Positions 26,470 through 35,447 of a stretch of 64,000 nucleotides of DNA are shown piece by piece (the stretch's first letter is position 1; every line of letters starts with the position of its first letter). The stretch lies in NCBI GenBank assembly GCA_965200895.1, contig CBDAVM010000002.1, positions 1,054,001 through 1,118,000 of the forward strand, in the 5' to 3' direction. Origin of the DNA: WTFV01 sp965200895. Its GTDB lineage: Bacteria > Acidobacteriota > Vicinamibacteria > Vicinamibacterales > UBA8438. The translations under genes and the position numbers were made by a program. Under the pieces are notes generated by a model. The model was not told the origin of the DNA and searched no databases. It was given only the letters and a program-made list of their open reading frames with translations.

Positions 26470-28032
26470 CTACCGGGAGTCCGGCGGGGCGGCGCAGGCG
26501 AAGCTCGCCTCGTCGTTCGAATCGCCGGCGCCGTCGTGGAGCGCGACCTGCGGGTAGGGACACAGCGGCCGCGTCATCGCCACGGCGCCGTCCGGGTCGA
26601 GCTTCGAGGCGACCAGCCGCTCCGGGGCGCGGCCCTCCTCCACCCAGGCGCGAATCGCCTCGACCCAGTCGACGCGGTCGGGGCCGGGACCGCCGGCGCA
26701 GTGGAGCACGCCCGGCAGCATGTAGAGCCGCGCGTAGTCGCGGGCCGTCGGGTCGCCGGCCGCCAGCCGCTCGTAGTAGTCGATGGTGCCCAGCGGAGCG
26801 AGCGCCAAGTCGGACCAGCCCGTCCAGTAGATGATCTTCCCGCCGCGGTCCCGGAAGGCGCGCAGGTCGGTGTCCGTCGCGTTGAGGATCGCGGCCGTCT
26901 CCGCCACGTCCTCCCTCCAGGTCGAGAAATCGTAGGTCGTGTAGTCCCAGTCGGGATCGCCGAAGACGAAGTACTTGAACAGCTCGGTGCCGAAACCGTA
27001 CTGGGCGTTGGGGACGCCGGCGGCCCGGCGCTGCGGCGCGCTCACCACCCACGAATCCCAACCGCCGCGGTCGTTCTCCCCACCGTAGTTGAAGCCGTGG
27101 TAGATCGGCTCGCCGTTCGAGGTCGGCCCGTCGTAGACGGTGTTGATCGCGGCGAGCTGCGCCGCCGTGACACAGCCGGCGGCCGGCCGGTCGCCCGCGC
27201 AGCGCGGCAGGTCCTCCGGCTCGAAGCCGCATTGCCGGGGATCGGCGAGCATGCCGTCCTCGACGCCGTCGTCGGCGTCACAGGCGGCGAGAATGCCCGC
27301 CCCGAGCAGCTCGAGCACGGCCGGCGTGAGCACGGGCGCGTCGAGGTCTCCGTCGGGATGGATCGCCTGCTGGTTCTGCACGAAGCCGGCGGTGATGCCG
27401 GTCCAGTCGTAGGCCGGCGCCGCCGCCACGATGCCGTCGAAGTCCTGCGGATAGCGCTGCGACTCCATCATCGCCTGTCCGCCGCCCCGCGAGCAGCCGA
27501 CGAAGTAGGCGTAGTCCGCCGGACGCTCGTAGTAGTGGGCGACGATTGACTTCGCGGCCTCCGCGGTCAGGTGCACGGCTCGATGGCCGAAGTTCTCCTG
27601 CCGCTCGGGATGATCGAGCGCCCAGCTCGCCTCGATGCCGCTCCCGGTGTGCCCGGTGTCGGTTCCGGCCGTGGCGTAGCCGCGCTGCAGGGGACTCCCG
27701 CCGTGGGCGTAGAGCGTCCGCGCCTGGTTCTGCACCGTGCCGACGAAACCGCCCCCGCCGCCCATCAGGAAGCGTCCGTTCCAGTCGTCGGGCAGCAGCA
27801 GCTCGAAGTTGATCTCCGTCTCGATGGTGCCCGCGACCCGGCAGTGGGCCGGCCCATCCGCTGCGCCCGGCACGTACTCCGCCGCGCCGATCCGCAGATC
27901 GATCAGCGCCAGCGCGGTCAGGTCGGTGCAGGCGTCCGCTGGACCGGCGGCGCGAGTCGCGCATGCGCCGGCGGCGGCGAGACCCGCGGCGGCAATGAAG
28001 TTCACGACGAGCTTGTGCTGGATGCGGGACAT
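26470..28032 (-). CDS. Tannase/feruloyl esterase family protein, exported
   Basis: 520 aa. The signal-like N-terminus runs to about residue 29 with AACAT-type Cys residues at 24-25. The alpha/beta-hydrolase nucleophile is Ser181 in VGCSRGGGQ, the CS-D-HC arrangement of tannases: Cys180 next to the Ser and His in LPGVLHCAGGPG next to a Cys (a disulfide pins the catalytic pair). The GGGGGFVGTVQNQ oxyanion region and DDGVEDGMLADPRQC calcium loop are also typical. Such enzymes hydrolyse gallate, ferulate or terephthalate esters outside the cytoplasm. It converges on the DUF1552 gene; 26279-26469 contains no gene. Confidence 0.85.
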   Translation of the reverse strand: MSRIQHKLVVNFIAAAGLAAAGACATRAAGPADACTDLTALALIDLRIGAAEYVPGAADGPAHCRVAGTIETEINFELLLPDDWNGRFLMGGGGGFVGTVQNQARTLYAHGGSPLQRGYATAGTDTGHTGSGIEASWALDHPERQENFGHRAVHLTAEAAKSIVAHYYERPADYAYFVGCSRGGGQAMMESQRYPQDFDGIVAAAPAYDWTGITAGFVQNQQAIHPDGDLDAPVLTPAVLELLGAGILAACDADDGVEDGMLADPRQCGFEPEDLPRCAGDRPAAGCVTAAQLAAINTVYDGPTSNGEPIYHGFNYGGENDRGGWDSWVVSAPQRRAAGVPNAQYGFGTELFKYFVFGDPDWDYTTYDFSTWREDVAETAAILNATDTDLRAFRDRGGKIIYWTGWSDLALAPLGTIDYYERLAAGDPTARDYARLYMLPGVLHCAGGPGPDRVDWVEAIRAWVEEGRAPERLVASKLDPDGAVAMTRPLCPYPQVALHDGAGDSNDEASFACAAPPDSR

Positions 28033-28315
28033 CGTGGTCTCTCCTGGTGGCGTCTGGTAGCGTCCGGCGCCTTGACTGCGGCAACCTGATCGACAGCGTG
28101 GCGCCGCAGTGGACGCCCACGTCCGTCACGTGCAGCCGTGACGCCGGGCACGCAGGGCGCGGCTCTCCGCCCGTCCCGGCGCGGACGGCGCATGGGCAAC
28201 AGCGACTCTTCTGCTGAACGATGATGCCATGAATTGAGAACAACCCGAGCCGCACCGGCCGGCTGCGCGCCGGATCAGCCCAGGACGCTCAACGGAACGG
28301 ACGGGCGGCGCCGCA
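28033..28315. other. Divergent intergenic region between esterase and CoA transferase
   Basis: About 280 bp between oppositely directed genes. A CTCCTGG/CCAGGAG ribosome-binding site for the esterase lies at 28043-28050. No gene or hairpin that I trust; small frames here are shadows. Confidence 0.5.
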
Positions 28316-28321
28316 TATAAT
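28316..28321 (+). promoter_or_regulatory. TATAAT element close to the CoA transferase start
   Basis: A perfect TATAAT ends 11 bp before ATG 28333 and no Shine-Dalgarno stands between, so the transcript would have at most a few untranslated bases. No -35 hexamer at 16-18 bp. Same layout as the thiolase promoter at 6125. Confidence 0.5.
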
Positions 28322-28332
28322 CGCCGCACCCG

Positions 28333-29535
28333 ATGCCCCCTCTCGACGGACTGCGCGTGCTCGATCTCACCCGCGTGCTGGCCGGCCCCTACTGCGCCAT
28401 GATGCTGGGCGACATGGGCGCCGAGGTGCTGAAGATCGAGGAGCCGACCCACGGCGACGACACGCGGGCGTGGGCGCCCCACCGCAACGGCTGGAGCACG
28501 TTCTTTCTCGGTCTGAACCGGAGCAAGAAGAGCGTCGCGCTCGACCTGAAGTCCGCGGCCGGCGCCGATGCGCTGCGCCGGCTGATTGCCACCGCCGACG
28601 TGCTGATCGAGAACTTCCGGCCGGGCAGCCTGGCGAAGCTCGGCTTCAGCTTCGAGGCCGTCTCCGCGCTGAATCCCCGACTCGTCTACTGCTCCGTCAC
28701 CGGCTACGGGCAGGTCGGCCCCAGGAAGGACCTGCCCGGCTACGACGCGGTCATCCAGGCCGAGAGCGGACTGATGGACGTGACCGGCCACCGCGACGGC
28801 CCGCCGACGAGAGTCGGGGTGGCGATAACGGACTACCTGGCCGGCCTCTACGCCATGAGCGGCATCCTGCTCGCCCTGCGCGACCGCGACCGTACCGGTC
28901 GGGGCCAGCACGTCGACATCGCGCTTCTGGATGCGATGACGTCGGCGCTCGCGCTGCCGGCCGGCATCTATTTCCACACCGGCGAGGCGCCGGGGCGCGA
29001 GGGGAACCAGCACCACACGCTGACCCCGTACGAGACCATCGAGGTCGCGGACGGACTGGTCGTCGTCGCCGTCGGCAACGAGCGCCTCTGGAAGCAGTTC
29101 TGCACCGCCATCGGGGCCGCCGATCTCGAGCATCACCCGGACTACGCCACCAACACGGACCGGATGGCGCACCGACCGCAGCTCATCGCCGAGCTGACGC
29201 CGCGTCTGGCGGCGTACACGCGGGACGCGTTGATCGAGCGCCTGCGCGCCCACAATGTGCCGTGCGCACAGGTTCGGAGCCTCGGCGAAGCGCTGGAGGA
29301 CGCCCACCTGCGGGAACGGAGCATGGTGCTCGACATCCCGCACGGCGACCTGGGCGCGATGCGGAGCCTCGGCAACCCGATACGGCTCTCGCGGACACCG
29401 GCCGTCATCCACCGCCCACCGCCGGCCCTCGGGGAGCACAACGAGGAAATCCTGGAGCCGCTCGGCGCGGACGGCGACGAGAACCGCGCCGTCGGGCAAC
29501 CCGTCGGCGCAAGCACGCGAGGAGGGGACCGATGA
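28333..29535 (+). CDS. CaiB/BaiF-family CoA transferase
   Basis: 400 aa, full length for family III CoA transferases. N-terminal PPLDGLRVLDLTRVLAGPYCAMMLGDMGAEVLKIE is diagnostic; the catalytic aspartate is Asp167 in VGVAITDYLAGLYA. These dimeric enzymes move CoA between carboxylic acids (formyl-CoA/oxalate, carnitine, succinyl-CoA and others), so the substrate is not set by sequence alone. Its stop codon overlaps the following CHRD gene by 4 bp (ATGA). Confidence 0.9.
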   Translation: MPPLDGLRVLDLTRVLAGPYCAMMLGDMGAEVLKIEEPTHGDDTRAWAPHRNGWSTFFLGLNRSKKSVALDLKSAAGADALRRLIATADVLIENFRPGSLAKLGFSFEAVSALNPRLVYCSVTGYGQVGPRKDLPGYDAVIQAESGLMDVTGHRDGPPTRVGVAITDYLAGLYAMSGILLALRDRDRTGRGQHVDIALLDAMTSALALPAGIYFHTGEAPGREGNQHHTLTPYETIEVADGLVVVAVGNERLWKQFCTAIGAADLEHHPDYATNTDRMAHRPQLIAELTPRLAAYTRDALIERLRAHNVPCAQVRSLGEALEDAHLRERSMVLDIPHGDLGAMRSLGNPIRLSRTPAVIHRPPPALGEHNEEILEPLGADGDENRAVGQPVGASTRGGDR

Positions 29536-29975
29536 GCAGCAGAAAGACCCTGACGTGCATCCTGGCCGCGGTGTGCTTCGCGGCCGGCGTCGGCGCGCAG
29601 GACGCGGAACACTACGGCGAGCGCCTGTCGCGCATGCCCGTCGATCTGCGAACCACGTCCGCCATTTCCGGGGCCGGCACCGTCGACGCGGAGCTGCTGG
29701 GCAGCGAGCTCACGATCACCGTACGGTTCGCCGGGCTCAGCTCCGGGGTGACCGCCGCGCACGTGCACAACGCGCCGGTCGCCCGCCGCGGCGGGGTGGC
29801 CTTCCCCGTGCAGCTCGGCAACGCCCGAGGCGACGCGGGCGAGATCGTCGACACGGTGACGCTCACTGAGGCCCAGATCGCCGAGCTCCGGGGCGAACGC
29901 TACTACGTGCAGATCCACACCGAGAACAATCCGGGCGGCGAGCTGCGCGGCTGGCTCCTGCGGCGCGACGACTGA
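29532..29975 (+). CDS. Secreted CHRD-domain protein
   Basis: 147 aa. Signal peptide MSSRKTLTCILAAVCFAAGVGAQ, then a CHRD (chordin) domain: GTVDAELLGSELTITVRFAGL, AAHVHNAPVA, VTLTEAQIAELRGERYYVQIHTENNPGGELRGWL. CHRD domains in bacteria are extracellular beta-structured units of unclear role. GGAGGGG stands just before the ATG. It overlaps the CoA transferase stop by 4 bp, though a functional link between a cytoplasmic CoA enzyme and an exported CHRD protein is not obvious. Confidence 0.85.
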   Translation: MSSRKTLTCILAAVCFAAGVGAQDAEHYGERLSRMPVDLRTTSAISGAGTVDAELLGSELTITVRFAGLSSGVTAAHVHNAPVARRGGVAFPVQLGNARGDAGEIVDTVTLTEAQIAELRGERYYVQIHTENNPGGELRGWLLRRDD

Positions 29976-30086
29976 AGGCGCCCCGGTATCCGTGGTAGCA
30001 TGCTTCACGGCGGCCATCGACAGGGCCGCCGTGAACTCGACTCGACAGCGTCCCGCTCCCGGGACGTTGCGGCGGAAAGTCCCGGT

Positions 30087-30956
30087 ATGACCAACGGTAC
30101 TCCAACGCTGCTGCAGGATCTGCTCGATCGCGTCAGGCAACTGCCGCCCGCCGCCGGGCTGGCCGCCGCCGTCATCGCGGTGGCGGTCATCGGCTATCTC
30201 TTCGTGGACGTGGAACCGGAGCCGGAGCCGGAACCGGAAGTGGTGGCAGCGACGCCGCCCGAACCCGAGCCGGAACCCGAACCCGAACCGGAACCCGAGC
30301 CGGAACCCGAACCCGAGCCGGAACCCGAACCCGAGATCGAGGTGCCGCCGCTCAACGAGAGCGACGGTGCGATTCGCGAGCTGGCCAGCGATTTGTCCGT
30401 GAATCCGGAGCTTGCAAGCTGGCTCGCCACCGACGAGCTCGTCCGGACGTTCGTCGTCGTCATCGACAACATCGCGGAAGGCACCAATCCCTCGCAGCAC
30501 GTGCCGTTCCTGCGCCCCGAAGGGCGCTTCGAGATCGACGGCGAGCCGTCGTCCGCGCGAATTTCCGTGACCAGCTATGCGCGGTACGACGATGTGGGGG
30601 CGCTGGTGGCCTCCCTCGACGCCGAGTGGGCAGGCGAGTTGTACACGCGCCTGCGTCCGCTGATGCACGAAGCCTACGAAGACCTCGGCCAGCCGGGCAG
30701 CGCGTTCGACGACACGTTGTGGCGCGCCGTGGCCCATCTGCTGAATGCACCGGTCATCGAAGGGCAGCCCGCGCTGGTGGCGCGGGGGCCGCTGTATCTG
30801 TACGCCGACGAGACACTGGAGTACCTGTCGCCGGCGCAACGCCAGTTGATCGGCATGGGCCCGGGCAACCAGCGTCGGGTGCAGCAGAAGATCCGGGAGA
30901 TCGCCGCGGCCATCGGACTGACCGACCTGCCCCGCCCCCACGTCGTGCGCCGCTAA
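30087..30956 (+). CDS. DUF3014 protein with a Pro-Glu spacer
   Basis: 289 aa. One transmembrane helix (LAAAVIAVAVIGYLFVDV, about residues 24-41), then a long spacer of alternating Glu-Pro with a short VVAATPP break (about residues 43-83), then the DUF3014 domain (about 90-280) with ELASDLSVNPELASWLATDELVRTFVVVIDNIAEG and the end GPGNQRRVQQKIREIAAAIGL. The spacer probably spans the periplasm or peptidoglycan, like the Pro-rich arms of TonB. DUF3014 has no agreed function. Confidence 0.88.
   Translation: MTNGTPTLLQDLLDRVRQLPPAAGLAAAVIAVAVIGYLFVDVEPEPEPEPEVVAATPPEPEPEPEPEPEPEPEPEPEPEPEPEIEVPPLNESDGAIRELASDLSVNPELASWLATDELVRTFVVVIDNIAEGTNPSQHVPFLRPEGRFEIDGEPSSARISVTSYARYDDVGALVASLDAEWAGELYTRLRPLMHEAYEDLGQPGSAFDDTLWRAVAHLLNAPVIEGQPALVARGPLYLYADETLEYLSPAQRQLIGMGPGNQRRVQQKIREIAAAIGLTDLPRPHVVRR
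30213..30335 (+). repeat. Glu-Pro codon tract inside the DUF3014 gene
   Basis: Simple hexanucleotide-like repeats (GAACCC/GAGCCG and variants) encode alternating Glu-Pro, broken once by VVAATPP. Such a tract can change length by slippage in multiples of six bases without loss of frame. Confidence 0.85.
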
Positions 30957-31001
30957 GGCCAAGCAGCGTCCCGGGCCGGGTGCAAGCGCAGTCCGGAGAC
31001 A

Positions 31002-33074
31002 ATGAGCGATGTCATGTCGCCGAGCTCGCGGGCAAAGCGGAAGGACATCGTCATCGGCGACAATCACGCCGCGTTGCTTCGCATCGCCCTTGCGCAATCG
31101 AACCTGGTCGTCGGCGACCTCGCGGGCAACGTGGACGTGCTGCGGGCGCGCATCCGCGAGGCGCGCGAGCGACGAGCCGGCGTCGTCGTCTTTCCCGAGC
31201 TGTCCATCACCGGCTACCCCCCCGAGGATCTCCTGCTGAAACCCGGCTTCGTGCGGGACACCGCGGCGGCGCTCGAAGAGCTGGCCGTCGGCGCCACCGG
31301 CATCGTGGCCTGCGTCGGAGCGCCGGTCCACGGTGCAGCAGTCGCGTACCGGGGGGCGCGCCACGACGACCGCCGACCTGCGCCCGCCGGGCGCCTGCCC
31401 GCGGAGGTCGTGCCGACCCGGCGGGGGAGCCCGCCTGACCGGCCCGCACTGACCGGCGCCGGAACCACTCCCCCGCAGGTCGGGCTGCACAATGCCGCAG
31501 CGGTGCTGGCCGACGGCCGCATCGCGGCGGTCTACCGCAAGCACCACCTGCCCAACTATGCGATCTTCGACGAACGCCGCTACTTCGCACCCGGGGACGA
31601 GGCGCTGGTGCTCGATCTCGACGGCCCCCGACTCGGCGTCACGATCTGCGAGGACATCTGGGCGCCCGGCGGCCCGGCGGAATGGGCGGTCATCAATGGC
31701 GGCGCACAGGTCGTTCTCAACCTCTCGGCCTCGCCGTACCACCGGGGCAAGGGCCGCGAGCGCGAGGCGCTGTTCGCGGCCCGCTGCCGGGACCACGGCT
31801 GCTTCCTGGCGTTCTGCAACGCCGTCGGCGGCCAGGACGAGCTGGTCTTCGACGGCCACAGCCTCGTCATCGGACCGGACGGGACGATCCTCGCCCGCGG
31901 CGCGCAGTTCGAGGAGGACCTGCTCGTCGTGGACATCGACCTGCCCGCCGCCCGCGCACTGCGCCGGGGCCGCGCGCGCCGGACCGCCACGCCGACCACG
32001 GACCGATCGGCAACAGCGATGACCGCAGGTCGATCCACAGCGGCGGCGGCGGACCGATCGACGGCGGCCACGCCCCGACCGGGCAGCGGCCGCGTGTCCA
32101 CTGTCCATGTTCCACGACAGAACGACTCCGGCGGCCGCGTGTCCAGCGTCCATCCTTCGCGACACGACGCCGCCGCACGCTCCGCCCTGAACACCGGTTC
32201 GCGGATGGCGACGCCGCCGGCGCCGGAGGCCGAGATCTACCGCGCCCTCACCCTGGGAACCGCCGACTACGTCCGCAAGAACGGCTTTCCGGGGGCCGTG
32301 CTCGGACTGTCGGGCGGCATCGACTCCGCCCTCGCACTCACGATCGCGGCCGACGCCATCGGTTCCGCGGCGGTGACCGGCGTTTCCATGCCATCGCGCT
32401 ACACCGCCGCGATGAACCGCGACGACGCGGCGATCCTCGCCCGGCGGCTGGGCGTCCGGCTCCTGGAGCTGCCGATCGAGGACCTGGCCGCCGACTACGC
32501 GGCGGTCCTGGCCGATTCCTTCGCCGACGCGGAGCCGGACGTCACCGAGGAGAACCTCCAGGCGCGCATCCGCGGAAACCTGCTGATGGCCCTGTCCAAC
32601 AAGTTCGGCTGGCTGGTGCTGACCACCGGCAACAAGAGCGAGATGAGCGTCGGCTACGCCACCCTCTACGGCGACATGGCGGGCGGCTTCGCCGTGCTCA
32701 AGGACGTGCTCAAGACCTGGGTGTACCGCCTCGCCATCTGGCGCAACCGCGACGGCGAGGTCATCCCGCAACGGATCATCGACAAGCCGCCGACCGCCGA
32801 GCTGCGCGCCGACCAGCGCGACGCCGACAGCCTGCCGCCCTACGACGTGCTGGACGGGATTCTGACGGCGTACGTGGAGGAGGATCGGAGCCCGGCCGAG
32901 ATCGAGGCGCTCGGCTACGCTGCCGAGACGGTGGAGCACGTGGTGCAGCTCGTGGACCGGGCCGAGTACAAGCGCCGGCAGGCGCCCCCCGGCGTGCGCA
33001 TCTCGACCCGCGCCTTCGGCAAGGACCGGCGGCTGCCCATCACCAACCGCTACGCGCCCGGTCGCCGTGCGTGA
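31002..33074 (+). CDS. nadE: Glutamine-dependent NAD+ synthetase with two insertions
   Basis: 690 aa, against about 540-580 for usual two-domain enzymes. The glutaminase domain has the nitrilase triad Glu66 (FPELSITGY), Lys180 (YRKHHLPNY) and Cys216 (TICEDIW). The synthetase domain has the SGGIDS pyrophosphatase loop near residue 437 and the KSEMSVGYATLYGDMAGG block. It amidates nicotinic acid adenine dinucleotide to NAD+ with ATP. Two insertions explain the length: residues about 109-160 between GAPV and LHNAAAVL, and about 325-405 between the domains, both Arg/Ala/Ser/Thr-rich. The second contains an internal duplication (GRVSTVH/GRVSSVH). Both keep the frame. Activity is likely kept because catalytic residues are intact. 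Confidence 0.9.
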   Translation: MSDVMSPSSRAKRKDIVIGDNHAALLRIALAQSNLVVGDLAGNVDVLRARIREARERRAGVVVFPELSITGYPPEDLLLKPGFVRDTAAALEELAVGATGIVACVGAPVHGAAVAYRGARHDDRRPAPAGRLPAEVVPTRRGSPPDRPALTGAGTTPPQVGLHNAAAVLADGRIAAVYRKHHLPNYAIFDERRYFAPGDEALVLDLDGPRLGVTICEDIWAPGGPAEWAVINGGAQVVLNLSASPYHRGKGREREALFAARCRDHGCFLAFCNAVGGQDELVFDGHSLVIGPDGTILARGAQFEEDLLVVDIDLPAARALRRGRARRTATPTTDRSATAMTAGRSTAAAADRSTAATPRPGSGRVSTVHVPRQNDSGGRVSSVHPSRHDAAARSALNTGSRMATPPAPEAEIYRALTLGTADYVRKNGFPGAVLGLSGGIDSALALTIAADAIGSAAVTGVSMPSRYTAAMNRDDAAILARRLGVRLLELPIEDLAADYAAVLADSFADAEPDVTEENLQARIRGNLLMALSNKFGWLVLTTGNKSEMSVGYATLYGDMAGGFAVLKDVLKTWVYRLAIWRNRDGEVIPQRIIDKPPTAELRADQRDADSLPPYDVLDGILTAYVEEDRSPAEIEALGYAAETVEHVVQLVDRAEYKRRQAPPGVRISTRAFGKDRRLPITNRYAPGRRA
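32086..32168 (+). repeat. In-frame direct repeat in the nadE linker
   Basis: Copy one starts 32086 and copy two 32131, offset 45 bp (15 codons), roughly 38 bp each and diverged towards the end (GTGTCCACTGTCCATG versus GTGTCCAGCGTCCATC). They encode GRVSTVHVPRQND and GRVSSVHPSRHD. A shorter pair, GGACCGATCG, occurs at 32000 and 32051. Confidence 0.75.
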
Positions 33075-33240
33075 CCGGAACGGCGACGCAGAGCCCACGC
33101 CTGTCCTGCCCGATGGGGTCGGTCACGGCGCTGTCCGGCGTAGTCACGGGCTGTCCGGCGTACACGAGAACCTCTTCCACCGCACATGTGACCCCAGATT
33201 GCAACAGCCGGCCGTCATCCGTTCGACCGAGGCGCCCGCC

Positions 33241-34185
33241 CTACCGCGTCGATGGCGCGCCGTCATCCGACGTCTGCCGGAAGGCGCTGGTGGCGGCGCC
33301 GATCATGGAGGCGACGTCGCTCAGGTTTGCCGGCACGATCAGCGTGTTGCCGGCCTTGGCCAGGTTGCCGAAGCGTTCCAGGTAGTCCTCGGCGACGCGG
33401 AGCTGCATGGCCTTGTCGCCGCCCTCCGCACTGAGCGCCGAGGCCACCTTCTTCAAGCCTTCGGCGGTCGCCTCGGCCACGGCCAGAATGGCCGCCGCTT
33501 CCCCCTCGGCCTCGTTGATCTGCTGCTGCCGGCCGGCCTCCGACTCCTTGATCACGCGCTGCTTCTCGCCCTCGGCCTGGTTGATCTTGGCGTCGCGGTC
33601 GCCCTCCGACTCGAGAATCGTGGCGCGCTTCTCCCGCTCGGCGCGCATCTGCTTCTCCATCGCGGTCAGCACGTCCTGCGGCGGGTTGATGTTCTTGATC
33701 TCGTAGCGCAGCACCTTGACGCCCCACGGGTTGGAGGCCTGGTCGAGCTCCTCGACCACCCGCAGATTGATGTGGCTGCGCTCCTCGAAGGTCTTGTCCA
33801 GCTCGATCTTTCCGATCTCGCTGCGCAGCGTGGTCTGGGCAAGCTGCGAGATCGCGAACAGGTAGTCGCCGATGCCGTAGGACGCCTTGCGCGCGTCCAT
33901 CACCTGCAGGTAGAGGACACCGTCGACCCCGACCTGCACGTTGTCCGCGGTGATGCAGATCTGCTCCTCGACGTCGATCGCCCGCTCCTTCAGGCTGTGG
34001 CGGTAGGCGACCTGCTCGACGAACGGGATCAGGAGGGCGAACCCCGACTCCAGCGTGCGCGCATACTTGCCGAGACTCTCGATGATATAGGCGTTCTGCT
34101 GCGGCACGACCACGGCCGTCTTGGCGATGACGGCGATCACCAGGATGGCCAGCACCAGGGCGACGATCAGACCCGCGTCAATCAT
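33241..34185 (-). CDS. SPFH/Band 7 membrane protein (QmcA/stomatin-like)
   Basis: 314 aa. One N-terminal membrane helix (LIVALVLAILVIAVIAKTAVVV), then the SPFH domain with VVPQQNAYIIESLGKYARTLESGF and ELDKTFEERSHIN, then a long helical region with Glu/Lys/Gln-rich coiled coil (AEREKRATILESEGDRDAKINQAEGEKQ). Such proteins build flotillin-like cage assemblies at the inner membrane and often pair with an NfeD protein. Here the NfeD-like gene lies 181 bp upstream on the same strand. A strong ribosome site (GAGAGGGAGAG) precedes ATG 34185. The 34186-34366 gap shows nothing else. Confidence 0.9.
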   Translation of the reverse strand: MIDAGLIVALVLAILVIAVIAKTAVVVPQQNAYIIESLGKYARTLESGFALLIPFVEQVAYRHSLKERAIDVEEQICITADNVQVGVDGVLYLQVMDARKASYGIGDYLFAISQLAQTTLRSEIGKIELDKTFEERSHINLRVVEELDQASNPWGVKVLRYEIKNINPPQDVLTAMEKQMRAEREKRATILESEGDRDAKINQAEGEKQRVIKESEAGRQQQINEAEGEAAAILAVAEATAEGLKKVASALSAEGGDKAMQLRVAEDYLERFGNLAKAGNTLIVPANLSDVASMIGAATSAFRQTSDDGAPSTR

Positions 34186-34366
34186 GGCTCTCCCTCTCAG
34201 GCGCCCCGTCCGGCTGCCGCACGGTCGCGGCGGCGGGCGCGTCGCTGCAATATTCCGCGCCCTTGCGGCCCGCCAACGGGCGATGAACGCGGGACCACCC
34301 GCTCCCGGCCCGTCCGGCCGCAGACGGTCGGACCCGGTTGCCGCCGCGCCGATGTCCTCGCGCCGT

Positions 34367-34813
34367 TCAACCGCCCGACCCGTCCTCCGACTGCATGATG
34401 TGCAGGGCAACGCCGTCGATATCGACGACGATGGCGTCGGACCCGCGCGGGATGGACGCCGCACCGACGTTCACCGCGGTCCACTCCGTTCCCTGCAGGG
34501 GCACCCGTGTCCGCCTCCCGGGGCCGACCTCCTCGCCGACGTGCACCATTGCGCCCAGCGCCGGGTGTTCGAACGCGGGCGGGTCGCCCCGGAGCCGGTC
34601 GTACAGCTTCTGCCGGAACAGCACCATCGACGCGACGGCCAGGACCGCGAACGCCAGCCACTGCGCCCAGACCGGCAGCCCGAGACCGGCCAACCCGACC
34701 AGTCCCAAGACGATCGCGGCGGCGCCGGCGAACACGAGGTAGAACGCGGCGTCCGCCGCCAGCTCCGCGCCCGCCAGCACGATCCCGACGATCAACCAGC
34801 CCCACCAGGACAT
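34367..34813 (-). CDS. NfeD-like membrane protein
   Basis: 148 aa. Three or four N-terminal membrane segments (MSWWGWLIVGIVLAGAELAA onward) and a C-terminal OB-fold beta domain from about residue 80 (GAMVHVGEEVGPGRRTRVPL, TEWTAVN, DAIVVDIDGVALHI). This is the short NfeD form that goes with stomatin-type SPFH proteins, its downstream neighbour. The first eight codons and nearby leader are duplicated 72 bp upstream (34862-34898), so a second in-frame-looking ATG with the same MSWWGWLI text exists before the real start; it is followed by unrelated sequence. Confidence 0.82.
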   Translation of the reverse strand: MSWWGWLIVGIVLAGAELAADAAFYLVFAGAAAIVLGLVGLAGLGLPVWAQWLAFAVLAVASMVLFRQKLYDRLRGDPPAFEHPALGAMVHVGEEVGPGRRTRVPLQGTEWTAVNVGAASIPRGSDAIVVDIDGVALHIMQSEDGSGG

Positions 34814-34898
34814 GTCTCGTGCTCCGTCAGCGTGGTGTCCACGTTCAACCGCACGCCCTTGCGATCAACCAGCCCCACCAGGACATGTCTCGTGCTCC
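34790..34898. repeat. 37-bp exact direct repeat of the NfeD gene start
   Basis: Copy one 34790-34826 contains the start codon and first codons of the minus-strand NfeD gene. Copy two 34862-34898 is identical and lies upstream. Starts are 72 bp apart with 35 unrelated bases between. It is the only pair at a gene start that copies coding sequence. Confidence 0.9.
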
Positions 34899-35006
34899 CG
34901 CCGCGGGCTGCGGCGCGGCGTCCGTCGCTCGCGCCCTCCCATCGGCTGCACCCAGTGTATACGCCAGCGTGCGCCGTTTGCTCATGGTCCGCAGGGCGCC
35001 CCTCTC

Positions 35007-35447
35007 TCACATGTCAATCATGCGCGACCGCCGCATGGCGTCGACGAACCGCGCCAGCCGTTCCTCGACCGGCTCGATACGTTCCCCGAACTCGGTCCGC
35101 AGACGACCGGCCACCCCGATGAGCGGCGTCTCGCCGTCGCACGCCCTCCAGATGAAGGTCCCGACGTCGTCAAGGCGGATGCGGTAGCAGGGATCCCCCA
35201 CTTTCGAGGCCAGCCAGCGGCCGATGCGGCTCTCGCCGAGCCTGGGGCGCAGAACCACGCAACGCCCGTCGTCCGCCACCAGCCACTCGAGACGCCGGCG
35301 CGGGCAGGCGTTCCAGAACGCGGCGGCGCGCGCGGACGCGACATCGGCGGGCGCACTTCCGGCGCGCTCGCCGGATGCGGCATCCGGCGCACCGGCGCTG
35401 CCGGAGCGCGTCCCGGCATTCGGGCCCGGGCGCGCTCCCCCGGTCAC
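35007..35447 (-). CDS. PqqD-like (RRE-type) domain protein
   Basis: 146 aa, GTG start overlapping the OPT transporter stop by 4 bp (GTGA). The first ~45 residues are Ala/Gly/Ser-rich. Residues about 90-145 (YRIRLDDVGTFIWRACDGETPLIGVAGRLRTEFGERIEPVEERLARFVDAM) match the PqqD/RRE helix-winged fold, in which LDD-G--IW and the C-terminal helices are characteristic. In RiPP pathways this fold binds leader peptides, but no peptide-modifying enzyme is in view. Free PqqD-like proteins of this type often follow transporters, role unknown. Confidence 0.7.
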   Translation of the reverse strand: MTGGARPGPNAGTRSGSAGAPDAASGERAGSAPADVASARAAAFWNACPRRRLEWLVADDGRCVVLRPRLGESRIGRWLASKVGDPCYRIRLDDVGTFIWRACDGETPLIGVAGRLRTEFGERIEPVEERLARFVDAMRRSRMIDM

